64,000 nucleotides of DNA from Actinomadura cremea (GTDB lineage: Bacteria > Actinomycetota > Actinomycetes > Streptosporangiales > Streptosporangiaceae): positions 151,730-215,729 of the forward strand of contig NZ_BMRF01000012.1 of the NCBI RefSeq assembly GCF_014648495.1, read 5' to 3'. The notes under the pieces were generated by a model that saw only the letters and a program-made list of their open reading frames with translations, ran no database searches and had not been told where the DNA came from. The position numbers and the translations under genes were made by a program. Shown here piece after piece: positions 44,089 through 52,545 of the stretch. Each line of letters begins with the position of its first letter. The stretch's first letter is position 1.

Positions 44089-44187
44089 GACGAACGAGGG
44101 CCCGTGCCGGACGGGACGGGCGGCGCCGATCGGCGACCGATCGGCGACCGCCCGCGACGTCCGGCGCGGGCCCTCGCCGCGTTCGTC
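44089..44187. terminator. Long imperfect inverted repeat after acs
   Basis: The outer arms begin GACGAACG at 44089 and end CGTTCGTC at 44187, with about 35 nt of pairing each side interrupted by a short insertion (GCGGC) on one arm. A tandem CGATCGGCGAC repeat occupies the centre. It begins 35 nt after the acs stop and is probably its terminator. Confidence 0.6.
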
Positions 44188-44301
44188 CGTCCGCGCGGCC
44201 CCGCCGGAGCGCTCGGGAGCGGGTTCGTACCTCGACACCACCAATGTGAACTGTGGGCCATTTGGCACGCTTTGGTGGCAAGTGTCGCAAGATCGTGCGG
44301 G

Positions 44302-44307
44302 TAGAGT
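44302..44307 (+). promoter_or_regulatory. -10 element for nhaA
   Basis: TAGAGT is a good -10 match, giving a 5' leader of about 95 nt before TTG 44408. No -35 is clear. Confidence 0.35.
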
Positions 44308-44407
44308 GCGAAACAGGTGTGCCGGGAAGCCTGGTCGGCAGGGTCCGGCCCGTGGCCTCTCGCGGGACGGCTCTTCATCGTGCCGTCCACCGCATCGGGG
44401 GTCCCCC

Positions 44408-45673
44408 TTGCCGCGCCCGTCCACCCGCTTCCGCCCGCGCAAGCGCACGCGCCGGCCGGTCGCGGCCGTCTGGCCGTTCCGCCCCACCGCCCGCTACGGC
44501 GGGCAGGTCGCCCACGCCCTGCGCCTGGAGACGGTCGGCGGCATCATCATGCTGCTGGCCGCCGTCGCCGCGCTCATCTGGGCCAACACCCCCTGGGCCG
44601 ACGCGTACCACGACCTGCAGAAGTTCGAGATCAGCCCGTCCTGGCTGCACATCGGGCACATGGACCTGGCGCACTGGGCGTCCGGTGGGCTGCTGGCGGT
44701 CTTCTTCTACCTCGCCGGTCTGGAGCTCCGCGAGGAGCTCGCCCACGGGGAGCTGCGCAACCCGCGCGACGCGGCGCTGCCGGTGCTCGCCGCGACCGCG
44801 GGCGTGGTCCTCCCCGCGCTCATCTTCCTCCTGGTCAGCGCCGGGGCGCCCGGCGCCTCGCAGGGCTGGGCGATCCCGACGGCGACCGACATCGCGTTCG
44901 CGCTCGCCGTCCTCGCGGTGACGTTCTCGGCGTGCCCGGCGCCGCTGCGCGCGTTCCTGCTGACCCTCGCCGTCGTGGACGACCTGATCGCCATCGCGAT
45001 CATCGCGCTGTTCTACACGTCCACGCTGAGCTGGGGCTGGCTCGGGCTCGGCGTGGCGCTGATCGCGGTGTACGGGTTCCTGCAGTCCCGGGGCTTCCGG
45101 TCCCCGTGGGTGTACGTGCCGCTGGCCGTCCTCGCCTGGTACTTCGTGTTCAAGAGCGGCGTGCACGCGACGGTCGCCGGGGTGGCGCTCGGGATGCTCA
45201 CCAGCCCGCGGGAGGCGCCGGACGGGCGTCCCACGAACGCCGAGCGCGCCGACCACTTCCTGCGCCCGTTCTCGGCGGGGTTCGCCGTGCCGGTGTTCGC
45301 GTTCCTGTCGGCGGGCGTTGCGCTGAGCGCGTCCGCGCTGGGGGACGTGTTCACCGATCGGATCGCCCTGGGGGTGATCGCCGGCCTGGTGGTCGGTAAG
45401 TTCGTGGGGGTCTTCGGCGGGGCCTGGCTGGCGGTGCGGTTCGGTCTGGCCACGCTCGGGGCGGATCTGCACTGGCGGGAGATCGCGGGCGTCGCGATGC
45501 TCGCCGGGGTGGGTTTCACCGTTTCACTGCTGATCGGCGGTTTGGCCTATACCGACCCGTCACAATTGGAGAGAGTGACGACTGCGGTCCTGATCGCGAG
45601 CGTGCTCGCCTCGGCGGCCGCCACCGTCGTCTTCCGGCGGAGGACGCGCGCCCGCGCGCAGCTCTCCGGCTGA
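44408..45673 (+). CDS. nhaA: NhaA-type Na+/H+ antiporter
   Basis: The 421-residue product has about 12 membrane helices. The ion-site Asp pair is in TLAVVDDLIAIAII near residue 195, and the unwound-helix region ATDIAFALAVL is just before it. A basic, probably disordered N-terminus (PSTRFRPRKRTRRP) precedes helix 1. The start is placed at TTG 44408 because it is the first start codon downstream of the likely promoter, with GGGGG 7 nt upstream; this is uncertain. It exchanges sodium for protons in pH and salt control. Confidence 0.9.
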   Translation: MPRPSTRFRPRKRTRRPVAAVWPFRPTARYGGQVAHALRLETVGGIIMLLAAVAALIWANTPWADAYHDLQKFEISPSWLHIGHMDLAHWASGGLLAVFFYLAGLELREELAHGELRNPRDAALPVLAATAGVVLPALIFLLVSAGAPGASQGWAIPTATDIAFALAVLAVTFSACPAPLRAFLLTLAVVDDLIAIAIIALFYTSTLSWGWLGLGVALIAVYGFLQSRGFRSPWVYVPLAVLAWYFVFKSGVHATVAGVALGMLTSPREAPDGRPTNAERADHFLRPFSAGFAVPVFAFLSAGVALSASALGDVFTDRIALGVIAGLVVGKFVGVFGGAWLAVRFGLATLGADLHWREIAGVAMLAGVGFTVSLLIGGLAYTDPSQLERVTTAVLIASVLASAAATVVFRRRTRARAQLSG

Positions 45674-45697
45674 CCGGGCGACGCGGTGACCCGGGTG

Positions 45698-45716
45698 GCC
45701 GGACGCGCCGTCCGGC
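45698..45716 (+). terminator. Small hairpin after nhaA
   Basis: GCCGGACG (45698-45705) and CGTCCGGC (45709-45716) form an 8-bp stem with a 3-nt loop, 25 nt after the nhaA stop. Confidence 0.45.
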
Positions 45717-45768
45717 TGCCAGGCTGGGACGCCGTGGCGGTCGGGGGCGCTGGAAGGAGAAGAGCGAT

Positions 45769-46200
45769 ATGTCCGAGGCAACGCCGGGCGAGCAGGTCGA
45801 GGACAAGTCCCTCGGCGAGCTCGTCGCACTGGCGTCCAGCAACGTCTCCGACCTGGTCAGGGCGGAGATGGAACTGGCCAAGATGGAGCTCAAGTCGGAC
45901 GCGAAGAAGGGCGCGATCAGCGGTGTGATGTTCACCATCGCCGCGGTGATCGCCGGGATCATCGTGATCCTGCTGTCCATCTCGCTGGCGTTCGGGCTGA
46001 TCGAACTGGGCATCTGGCCGTGGGCCGCGTTCCTGATCGTCGCGGGCGTGTACCTGCTGCTCGCCCTCGTGCTGGGTTTCATCGGCCAGCGGCTCATCCG
46101 CAAGATCGAGGGCGCGAAGCGGACGCGCAAGACACTGAAGGACACTCCGGGCGCCCTGCGGCACCGCGGCGGCTCCGACAAGCCCGCGCTGACGGACTGA
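45769..46200 (+). CDS. Phage-holin-family (DUF1469, Holin-X) membrane protein
   Basis: The 143-residue product has a helical N-terminus (SNVSDLVRAEMELAKMELKS), two membrane helices (about 50-75 and 82-107) and a basic tail. This is the actinobacterial Holin-X/YqjE-like family. Despite the name it is not evidence of a prophage. GGAAGGAG precedes the ATG. In M. tuberculosis the counterpart position is close to ephE and marP. Confidence 0.82.
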   Translation: MSEATPGEQVEDKSLGELVALASSNVSDLVRAEMELAKMELKSDAKKGAISGVMFTIAAVIAGIIVILLSISLAFGLIELGIWPWAAFLIVAGVYLLLALVLGFIGQRLIRKIEGAKRTRKTLKDTPGALRHRGGSDKPALTD

Positions 46201-46227
46201 GCGGGCCGGCATGCAGGGGGGCAGGCC

Positions 46228-47151
46228 ATGTCCGGTCATGACGCGTCACTGATCGAGCTCGACGGCCCGTGGACGCACCGCGCGATCAGCGCGGGCGGTA
46301 CGCGGTTCCATGTCGCCGAGGCCGGGGTGGGGCCGCTCGTCCTGCTGCTGCACGGCTTTCCCGAGTTCTGGTGGTCGTGGCGCGAGCAGCTCGTGTCGCT
46401 GCCCGCGGCGGGCTACCGGGTGGCCGCGATCGACCTGCGCGGCTACGGCGGCAGCGACAAGCCGCCGCGCGGGTACGACCTGGTGACGCTGGCCGGGGAC
46501 GCCGCCGGGCTGGTCCGGGCGCTCGGCGAGGCGGGCGCGATCGTGGTCGGCCACGACTGGGGCGGACTGCTGGCCTGGACGATGGCGGTCTACCACCCGA
46601 AGATCGTGCAGCGGCTCGCGGTCGTCGGCGCCCCGCATCCGCTGCGGCTGCGGCGGTCGGTCCGGGAGAGCCCGCGCGAGCAGGGGTGGGCGGCGCGGCA
46701 CACGTTCGGCTTCCAGGTCCCGGTCCTGCCGGAACGCCGCCTGGTGCGGGACGACGCCGCGCTCGTGGGCCGGCTGCTGCACGAGTGGTCGGGGCCGGGC
46801 TGGCCGGACGAGGAAACGGAGCGGCTCGTCCGGCGAGCGGTGCAGATTCCGGGGGTCGCGCACAGCGCGCTTGAGTACCACCGGTGGTTCATCCGGTCGC
46901 AGGCCCGCCCTGACGGGATCCGCTACGCGCACCGTATGCGCGCCCCAGTACAGGCACCGACGCTCCAGCTCCACGGTGCCTTGGACAAGTGCATGCTTCC
47001 GGAGAGCGCCCAGGGGTCCGGGCAGTACGTGGCCGCGCCGTACAGGTGGCGGCTCATCGAAGGGGCGGGGCACTTCCCCCACCAGGAGCGGCCCGAAGAG
47101 TTCGACTCCCACCTGCTCGGCTGGCTGGCCGACCCGGAACCCGACCGCTGA
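46228..47151 (+). CDS. Alpha/beta hydrolase, epoxide hydrolase-like (EphE type)
   Basis: The 307-residue product has the oxyanion-hole motif HGFPEFWWSW near residue 33, nucleophile Asp in GHDWGG near 110, and catalytic His in GAGHFPHQE near 278. The Trp-rich HGFPE motif and Asp nucleophile are typical of epoxide or haloalkane hydrolases. M. tuberculosis ephE (Rv3670) occupies the same place before marP. Natural substrate unknown. Confidence 0.87.
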   Translation: MSGHDASLIELDGPWTHRAISAGGTRFHVAEAGVGPLVLLLHGFPEFWWSWREQLVSLPAAGYRVAAIDLRGYGGSDKPPRGYDLVTLAGDAAGLVRALGEAGAIVVGHDWGGLLAWTMAVYHPKIVQRLAVVGAPHPLRLRRSVRESPREQGWAARHTFGFQVPVLPERRLVRDDAALVGRLLHEWSGPGWPDEETERLVRRAVQIPGVAHSALEYHRWFIRSQARPDGIRYAHRMRAPVQAPTLQLHGALDKCMLPESAQGSGQYVAAPYRWRLIEGAGHFPHQERPEEFDSHLLGWLADPEPDR

Positions 47152-47152
47152 A

Positions 47153-47190
47153 CCGTCCGCCCGTCCGTCCGCCCGTCCGCCCGTCCGCCC
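47153..47190. repeat. CCGTCCGC tandem microrepeat
   Basis: Four copies of CCGTCCGC/T with a CCGC slip in the middle, in the 66-bp gap between the hydrolase and DUF309 genes. Such arrays can change length by slippage near the downstream promoter. Confidence 0.6.
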
Positions 47191-47205
47191 CGCGGGCCGC
47201 GCGCG

Positions 47206-47211
47206 TACGGT
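47206..47211 (+). promoter_or_regulatory. -10 element of the leaderless DUF309 transcript
   Basis: TACGGT ends 6 nt before ATG 47218. GGAGG also falls in the gap. Confidence 0.4.
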
Positions 47212-47217
47212 GGAGGC

Positions 47218-47667
47218 ATGCGGGATCGGGACGAATCGGGACGCCCGCGCAACGCGCGTCCCCGCGACGCGTACGGGCGTCCGCTGCCTCACGGGGCCTC
47301 CGGGATCCCCACGATGCCGGACGACCTCGGCATGCGGCCGTCCGAGGCGCTGCGGGAGGCGCAGCGGCTCCTGGACGCCGACCGTCCGTTCCACGCCCAC
47401 GAGGTGCTGGAAGCCGCCTGGAAGGAGGCTCCGGAGCCGGAACGGGAGCTGTGGAGGGGGCTGGCCCAGGTCGCCGTGGGCGTCACCCACATGCGCCGAG
47501 GCAACGCGCGCGGCGCGCGGGCCCTCCTGAGCCGCGCCGCGGACCGCCTGGAGCCGTACGGTGCCGACCCTCCGCACTCGATCGACGTTCAGGGCGTCGT
47601 GCAGCGCGCCCGTGCGCTCGCGGACACGACCGAAGACGGCCCGGTCGAACTCAAGCTCACCCGGTGA
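47218..47667 (+). CDS. DUF309 domain protein
   Basis: The 149-residue product has a DUF309 helical bundle at about residues 45-130, with the family motif FHAHEVLEAAWKEAP and the following RGLAQVAVGVTHMRRGN. The first 40 residues are charged and probably disordered. The family has no established function. It faces marP tail to tail with only 24 bp between the stops. Confidence 0.82.
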   Translation: MRDRDESGRPRNARPRDAYGRPLPHGASGIPTMPDDLGMRPSEALREAQRLLDADRPFHAHEVLEAAWKEAPEPERELWRGLAQVAVGVTHMRRGNARGARALLSRAADRLEPYGADPPHSIDVQGVVQRARALADTTEDGPVELKLTR

Positions 47668-47691
47668 AGCCCCAGTAGGGCGTTCTCCGGT

Positions 47692-48888
47692 TCAGTCAGA
47701 GCAGCTCTGGGTGTCGACGGGCTGGGTGGCCTCGGCGCCCGCGCGCGCGTCGGAGGCGACCTCCTCGGCGGTCAGCGCGTAGCCGGTGGAGGGGGTGTCG
47801 AGCGCGGCCGCGAAGATGACGCCGTAGACGCGTCCGTCCGGCGTCAGCAGCGGCCCGCCCGAGTTGCCCGGCTCGACCTTGCCGCGGATCGCGTAGATCT
47901 CCCGGGCGACCTGGCCGGTGTGGTAGATGTCGGGCCCCTTGGCGGTCTGCCGGGCGCGGATCCGGGCGGCGCTCGCGCTGAACGGCTCGTTCTTCGGGAA
48001 ACCCGCGATGATCGCGCTGTCGCGCACCTCGGCGTCCTTCTCGAAGTCGAGCGGGCGCGCGTTCAGCCCCGGCACGTGCAGGACGGCGATGTCCCGGCTG
48101 GGGTTGTACAGGACGACCCGGCCCTTCGCGGTGTCGCCCGTACGGTTGGCCACGGTGGACGGCCCGCGCGCGCCCGCGACGACATGCGCGTTCGTCATGA
48201 CGTGGTCGGGCGCGAACACGAACCCGGTGCCCTCGATGCGGCGCTGGCACTGCGGCGCCGTGCTGACGATCTTGACGATGCTGTTGCGCGCGTCCCGCAG
48301 CCCCCCGGTCGCCAGGACCGAGTCGTCCGGCGGCGGCACCTCGACCACCGACTCGCCGCCGAGCCCGTTGAAGACCTGCGGGAACTCGCTGTTCTTCACG
48401 AATCCCTGGAACGAGGTGAACCAGGTGTGCGCCTGGGTGGGCATCACCTCGTCGATCCCGTTGATGATCGTCGAACCCTTGACCTGGGTGCGGACCGGCC
48501 TGAACTCCGAGTTCGCGACCAGGCTGCCGAAGAACCACGCGACGATCAGCAGCGAGAGCGCGCTGACGAACGTGCCGCCGACCGCGTCGGCCGTCCGGGC
48601 GTTCAGCCCGGTGACGCGGTTGCGGAGCACGGCCCCCGCCGACGACGCGATGAGCTGCCCGAACGTCGCGGACAGGAACGCGACGACGATGGCGAGCAGC
48701 GCCTGCTGCGCGGCTCCGTCCACCGCGGATTCGGCGATGGGCGGGGCGATCATGACCCCGGCGACACCGCCGCCGACGAAGCCCGCGAAGCTCAGCAGGC
48801 TCACGATGAAACCCTGCCGGTAACCCGAGACGCCGAACAGCACGACGAGCCCTAGGAGGATCAGATCGAGCATATGGTCGTCCAGCAC
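47692..48888 (-). CDS. marP: MarP-family membrane serine protease (CvpA-trypsin fusion)
   Basis: The 398-residue product has four N-terminal membrane helices (CvpA-like, about 8-125), then a periplasmic trypsin-like domain (about 185-390). The triad is visible as His in TNAHVVAG, Asp in RDIAVL and Ser in GNSGGP. Cysteines in QCQRR and near the C-terminus (QSC) may form a disulfide. In M. tuberculosis MarP maintains acid resistance. GTG 48888 is chosen because TACGGT lies exactly 6 nt upstream (leaderless). Confidence 0.92.
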   Translation of the reverse strand: MLDDHMLDLILLGLVVLFGVSGYRQGFIVSLLSFAGFVGGGVAGVMIAPPIAESAVDGAAQQALLAIVVAFLSATFGQLIASSAGAVLRNRVTGLNARTADAVGGTFVSALSLLIVAWFFGSLVANSEFRPVRTQVKGSTIINGIDEVMPTQAHTWFTSFQGFVKNSEFPQVFNGLGGESVVEVPPPDDSVLATGGLRDARNSIVKIVSTAPQCQRRIEGTGFVFAPDHVMTNAHVVAGARGPSTVANRTGDTAKGRVVLYNPSRDIAVLHVPGLNARPLDFEKDAEVRDSAIIAGFPKNEPFSASAARIRARQTAKGPDIYHTGQVAREIYAIRGKVEPGNSGGPLLTPDGRVYGVIFAAALDTPSTGYALTAEEVASDARAGAEATQPVDTQSCSD

Positions 48889-48894
48889 CGCTTC

Positions 48895-48900
48895 ACCGTA
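48895..48900 (-). promoter_or_regulatory. -10 element of the leaderless marP transcript
   Basis: TACGGT (minus strand) ends 6 nt before GTG 48888. It decides the start, because an ATG five codons further in has no ribosome site. Confidence 0.5.
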
Positions 48901-49081
48901 TAGCGCGAGGTCACCTTCTCACGTCCCCTCGCCGGACCAGATTCCCCTGCCCCGGGTGACCGCCTGGGGCGATGCGGAACGATCACCGACCGTGCGCGTT
49001 CCGGCGGCGGCGCGCTGACCTGCGGTTCGCCGGACGGACGGCGGCGCGGGGCGGCGCGCGGCGGTTCGCGGCGCGGGCCGG

Positions 49082-49738
49082 TCAGCCGCGGGAGGCCAGG
49101 TCGAGGACGTCCTGCGGAAGATCCTCGACGTGATCGGAGTCCCACGGGCGCTCCCACCCGCCGGCGGCGAGGACCTCGCCGAGCAGCGCGGCCGTGAACC
49201 CCCACACGAGCATCCCGCCGACGCGGAACGCGGGGCCGAGCCTCACCCCGGACGGGTGCCGGACGGTCAGCCGGTTCGCCGGGTCGACGAGCTCGTCGAT
49301 CGGCACGCGGGCGACGGTCGCGACCTCGCCGGGATGCCCGGGGGCGATCTGGGACGGTTCGCGCCACCAGCCCGCGACGGGCGTGACGCGGTGCAGGCTG
49401 CGCGAGAGGTACAGCTCCGGCAGCGTGCACAGCACGTCCACGCCGGACGGTTCGACGCCCGCCTCCTCCCACGCCTCGCGCAGCGCCGCCGCGACCGGGC
49501 CGTCGTCCTCGGGGTCGATGCGGCCGCCGGGGAACGCGGGCTGCCCGGCGTGCTTGTTGAGCGTGGCCGCGCGCTCGGTGAGCAGCACGTCCGGACCGTC
49601 CGGGCCCTCGCCGAACAGGATCAGCACGGCGGCGGCGCGGGTGTCCGGGGCCGGGCGGAACGGCGGCGGCACCGCCATCCGGGTCGCTTGCGCGCGGAAA
49701 CGGTCGAGCCACGCGGGGCAGGAGGCGATCTCGGTCAC
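49082..49738 (-). CDS. NUDIX hydrolase, CoA-pyrophosphatase type
   Basis: The 218-residue product has the Nudix box ending REAWEEAG and starting GGRIDPEDD near residue 75. An upstream LLTERAATLNKHAGQPAFPG motif is typical of the NudL/CoA pyrophosphatase subgroup, which hydrolyses CoA and related coenzymes. Rv3672c in M. tuberculosis is the positional counterpart, beside marP. GTG 49738 has GGAG about 11 nt upstream. Confidence 0.86.
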   Translation of the reverse strand: MTEIASCPAWLDRFRAQATRMAVPPPFRPAPDTRAAAVLILFGEGPDGPDVLLTERAATLNKHAGQPAFPGGRIDPEDDGPVAAALREAWEEAGVEPSGVDVLCTLPELYLSRSLHRVTPVAGWWREPSQIAPGHPGEVATVARVPIDELVDPANRLTVRHPSGVRLGPAFRVGGMLVWGFTAALLGEVLAAGGWERPWDSDHVEDLPQDVLDLASRG

Positions 49739-49825
49739 TTTGATCTCAACTCCGTGACGGCTGTTTTACTTCCCGGCCCGGTTCCGACTCGCCGGGACCG
49801 TGCCGGTTCCGTCCTGGCGGAACGA

Positions 49826-50596
49826 TCACGAGAACGGGCCGGGTTTGACGAGCGCCTCGGCCGTCTCCTCGTCCGTCGGGCCCTCCCCGAACGCCGGGCA
49901 CAGCGCGGCGAGGGGGCAGGCGCCGCAGGCGGGACGGCGCGCGTGGCAGATGCGGCGCCCGTGCCAGATCAGCCGGTGCGACAGCATCGTCCAGTCCTTG
50001 CGGGGGAACAGCTCGCCGATCGACCGCTCGACCTTGTCGGGGTCGGTCTCGTCCGTCCAGGCGAACCGGCGGACGAGCCGCCCGAAGTGCGTGTCGACGG
50101 TGATGCCGGGGACGTCGAAGGCGTTGCCGAGCACGACGTTCGCGGTCTTGCGGCCGACGCCGGGGAGCGTGACGAGGTCGTCCAGGCGTCCGGGCACCTC
50201 GCCGCCGAAGCGCTCGACCAGGGCGGCGGACAGGCCCATCACCGACTTGGTCTTGGCGCGGAAGAACCCGGTGGGTTTCAGCAGCGCCTCGACGGCCTCG
50301 GGGTCGGCGGCGGCCAGATCCTCCGGCGTCGGATATTTCGCGAAGAGTTCGGGAGTGGTCAGATTCACGCGCTTGTCGGTGGTCTGGGCGGACAGGACCG
50401 TGGCGACCAGGAGCTGGAAGGGCGTCCCGAAGTTCAGCTCACAGTGCGCGTCCGGGTAGGTTTCCGTGAGGATCCTGTTCATCCGCCGCGCCCGGCGCAC
50501 CAGCCCGAGGCGGGTCTCCGGCCTCCGCCGCCCGGCGCGCCGGGGCCGGACGCCCGAGGGTCGTGCGTCCGAGGGCCGGGCCGCTTTCGTCGCCAT
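49826..50596 (-). CDS. nth: Endonuclease III (DNA glycosylase/AP lyase)
   Basis: The 256-residue product has the helix-hairpin-helix [13 protein letters not shown] with catalytic Lys near residue 165, and catalytic Asp in TVDTHFGRL. The [4Fe-4S] ligands C-x6-C-x2-C-x5-C lie near the C-terminus ([17 protein letters not shown]). It removes oxidised pyrimidines and cleaves abasic sites. A basic extension of about 35 residues precedes the core. TACCCT lies 6 nt before ATG 50596, suggesting a leaderless transcript. It diverges from crp, as Rv3674c and Rv3676 do. Confidence 0.95.
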   Translation of the reverse strand: MATKAARPSDARPSGVRPRRAGRRRPETRLGLVRRARRMNRILTETYPDAHCELNFGTPFQLLVATVLSAQTTDKRVNLTTPELFAKYPTPEDLAAADPEAVEALLKPTGFFRAKTKSVMGLSAALVERFGGEVPGRLDDLVTLPGVGRKTANVVLGNAFDVPGITVDTHFGRLVRRFAWTDETDPDKVERSIGELFPRKDWTMLSHRLIWHGRRICHARRPACGACPLAALCPAFGEGPTDEETAEALVKPGPFS

Positions 50597-50602
50597 GTCG
50601 CC

Positions 50603-50608
50603 AGGGTA
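50603..50608 (-). promoter_or_regulatory. -10 element of the leaderless nth transcript
   Basis: TACCCT (minus strand) ends 6 nt before the nth ATG. Confidence 0.45.
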
Positions 50609-50781
50609 GGCCCCGGACGGCGGGACGGGCGGCACCCGCACGCCCGTTTACGGGCGATGAGACCGGTGTGATGGCATTCACCCGAGTGTCCGTACACTGG
50701 GCGAACAGGGTCGTGGTGACGATCCCGCGAAGTGACGACCCCGCGTTACGGCGCGCCGTGGCCCTGACTTCACGTACGCGG

Positions 50782-50797
50782 TGGGACGTACGTCACA
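50782..50797. promoter_or_regulatory. Candidate Crp box upstream of crp
   Basis: TGGGACGTACGTCACA matches TGTGA-N6-TCACA at 9 of 10 positions. It lies 33 nt upstream of the crp start, so it would cover the promoter or start of transcription. Autoregulation is inferred. Confidence 0.55.
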
Positions 50798-50829
50798 CTA
50801 AGCATGTTGGTGTTTCGAGGAGGAGAAGC

Positions 50830-51516
50830 GTGACCGACCGTGACGTGGACGTTCTGAGCAGAGCCCCGCTCTTCGAGGCACTCGATGAGCAGGGGGCCAA
50901 GGCGCTGCGCGCCAACGTGACCGAGGTGCGGCTCGCACGCGGTCAGACATTGTTCAACGAGGGCGAGACGGGCGACCGCCTGTACGTCGTCGTGGAGGGG
51001 AAGATCAAGCTGACCCGCACGGCGCCGGACGGCCGGGAGAACCTCCTGAGCGTCCTCGGCCCGAGCGAGATGTTCGGCGAGCTCTCGCTCTTCGACCCGC
51101 GCCCGCGGACCGCCAGCGCCATCGCGGTGACCGAGTGCCGGCTGGCCGGGCTCGGCCACGACCAGCTGCGCCCCTGGCTGACCGGGCACGCCGAGGTCGC
51201 CGTGCAGCTGCTGCGCGCGCTGGCCCAGCGGCTGCGCAAGACCAACGACGTCATGGCCGACCTGGTGTTCACCGACGTGCCCGGCCGTGTCGCCAAGGCC
51301 CTGCTCGACCTCGCCGAGCGCTTCGGGCAGCCGTCCGAGGCGGGCCTGCACGTGCACCACGACCTCACCCAGGAGGAGCTGGCGCAGCTCGTCGGCGCGT
51401 CCCGGGAGACCGTCAACAAGGCGCTGGCCGACTTCGCGCAGCGCAACTGGCTGCGGATCGAGGCCCGCGCGGTCGTCATCCTCGACATCGAGCGGCTGCG
51501 CAAGCGTTCCAAGTGA
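50830..51516 (+). CDS. crp: Crp/FNR-family cAMP-responsive regulator
   Basis: The 228-residue product has a cyclic-nucleotide-binding domain (about 10-120) with the phosphate-binding cassette region FGELSLFDPRPRTASA near residue 80, a long dimer helix, and a winged helix-turn-helix whose recognition helix is in LTQEELAQLVGASRETVNKA near residue 175. It matches M. tuberculosis Crp (Rv3676) in size and place. GTG 50830 has AGGAG upstream; the frame is open to 50563 with no ribosome site. No FNR-type N-terminal Cys cluster is present. Confidence 0.94.
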   Translation: MTDRDVDVLSRAPLFEALDEQGAKALRANVTEVRLARGQTLFNEGETGDRLYVVVEGKIKLTRTAPDGRENLLSVLGPSEMFGELSLFDPRPRTASAIAVTECRLAGLGHDQLRPWLTGHAEVAVQLLRALAQRLRKTNDVMADLVFTDVPGRVAKALLDLAERFGQPSEAGLHVHHDLTQEELAQLVGASRETVNKALADFAQRNWLRIEARAVVILDIERLRKRSK

Positions 51517-51593
51517 CCGGATCGGCCGGTCCAAGGTGACCGGCCGGTCAGATCGTTCGGACCCGTTCCTTCAGAGCCTTCGGGACCGTTCGC

Positions 51594-52379
51594 TCAGGTC
51601 CGCTCGTTCAAATAGTCGAGCTGCGCCTGCACGGACCACTCCGCCGCCGGCCACAGCGTTCTGTCGACGTCCGCGTACACGATCTCCACGACCTCGCGCG
51701 CCGTCCGGGCGCCCCCCGCCACGGCCGCCTCCACCTGCGCTAGCCGCTCCCGGCGATGGTCGATGTAGTGGTCGAGGGCCGCCAGCGGATCGTCCAGCTT
51801 CGGGCCGTGCCCCGGCAGGATCGTCGCCGCCTCCATGTCCGCGGAGAATCTCCGCAGCCGGTCGAGCGAGCTCATGTAGTCCCCGAGCCTCCCCTCCAGC
51901 ACGGTCGTCCCGTAGCCGAGCACGGTGTCGCCGGTCAGGACGGCCCGGTCCGCGGGCAGCCAGAACGTCAGCGAGTCGTCGCTGTGCCCCGGCGTCTCCA
52001 TCACCCGCAGCTCCACCCCGCCGGTCGTGACGACGTCGCCCTCGGCGAGTCCCTCGTCGCCGAGCCGGTGCCGGGCGTCCAGCGCCCGCACCTTCACACC
52101 GCCGCCCGCCAGCTTCACGAACCGCTCCGCCCCGGCGGAGTGGTCCGGATGCCCGTGCGTCAGCAGGACGAGCCCGACCCGCTGCCCGCGCGCGGCGATC
52201 GTGTCCGCGACCCGCCGCAGGTGGACGCCGTCCTTCGGCCCCGGGTCGATCACCACGACCTCGTCGGCGTCCGGCTCCGCGATGATCCACGTGTTGGTGC
52301 CGTCCAGGGTCATCACGGACGGGTTCGGCGCCAGCACGCAGAACGCCCGATCGGTTCCCATACCGTCGATCTCGGTCAT
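51594..52379 (-). CDS. MBL-fold metallohydrolase (Rv3677c type)
   Basis: The 261-residue product has the metal-binding motif THGHPDHSAGA near residue 90, and later metal ligands in TPGHSDDS, LTGDTVLG and LPGHGP. The C-terminal helical region WSVQAQLDYLNE resembles the LACTB2/RNase-type subgroup. ATG 52379 is used because the family starts close to CVLAPNPSVMTLDGTNTW; the frame is open to 52535 with an arginine-rich stretch. Substrate unknown. Confidence 0.87.
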   Translation of the reverse strand: MTEIDGMGTDRAFCVLAPNPSVMTLDGTNTWIIAEPDADEVVVIDPGPKDGVHLRRVADTIAARGQRVGLVLLTHGHPDHSAGAERFVKLAGGGVKVRALDARHRLGDEGLAEGDVVTTGGVELRVMETPGHSDDSLTFWLPADRAVLTGDTVLGYGTTVLEGRLGDYMSSLDRLRRFSADMEAATILPGHGPKLDDPLAALDHYIDHRRERLAQVEAAVAGGARTAREVVEIVYADVDRTLWPAAEWSVQAQLDYLNERT

Positions 52380-52545
52380 GGGGCCCATCCTGCCCGAGGC
52401 GGATCCGGGACGACCGGCCGGGTTCCACCCGAAACGGTCGAGACGCCGCAGCGCGGACGTCCCGGCGAGCCGCAGCAGCACGGCCCGCGACAGCCCCGCG
52501 CGGGACGCGCTCGTCCACGGCACCCGCCGGCCCACGGCGCCGCCG

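Noticed and set aside
41835-44390. 851-codon frame antisense to acs
   Set aside because: Typical antisense translation of a high-GC gene, with no family match and no ribosome site.
45769-46200. Holin-like gene as evidence for a prophage
   Set aside because: The Holin-X family is a common chromosomal membrane family, and no other phage gene is present.
47153-47190. Tandem CCGTCCGC units as a CRISPR array
   Set aside because: Units are 8 bp with no spacers and no cas gene is present.
50685-50698. AGTGT-N4-ACACT palindrome as another Crp site
   Set aside because: The spacing and half-sites do not fit TGTGA-N6-TCACA; it could bind another regulator but nothing supports which.
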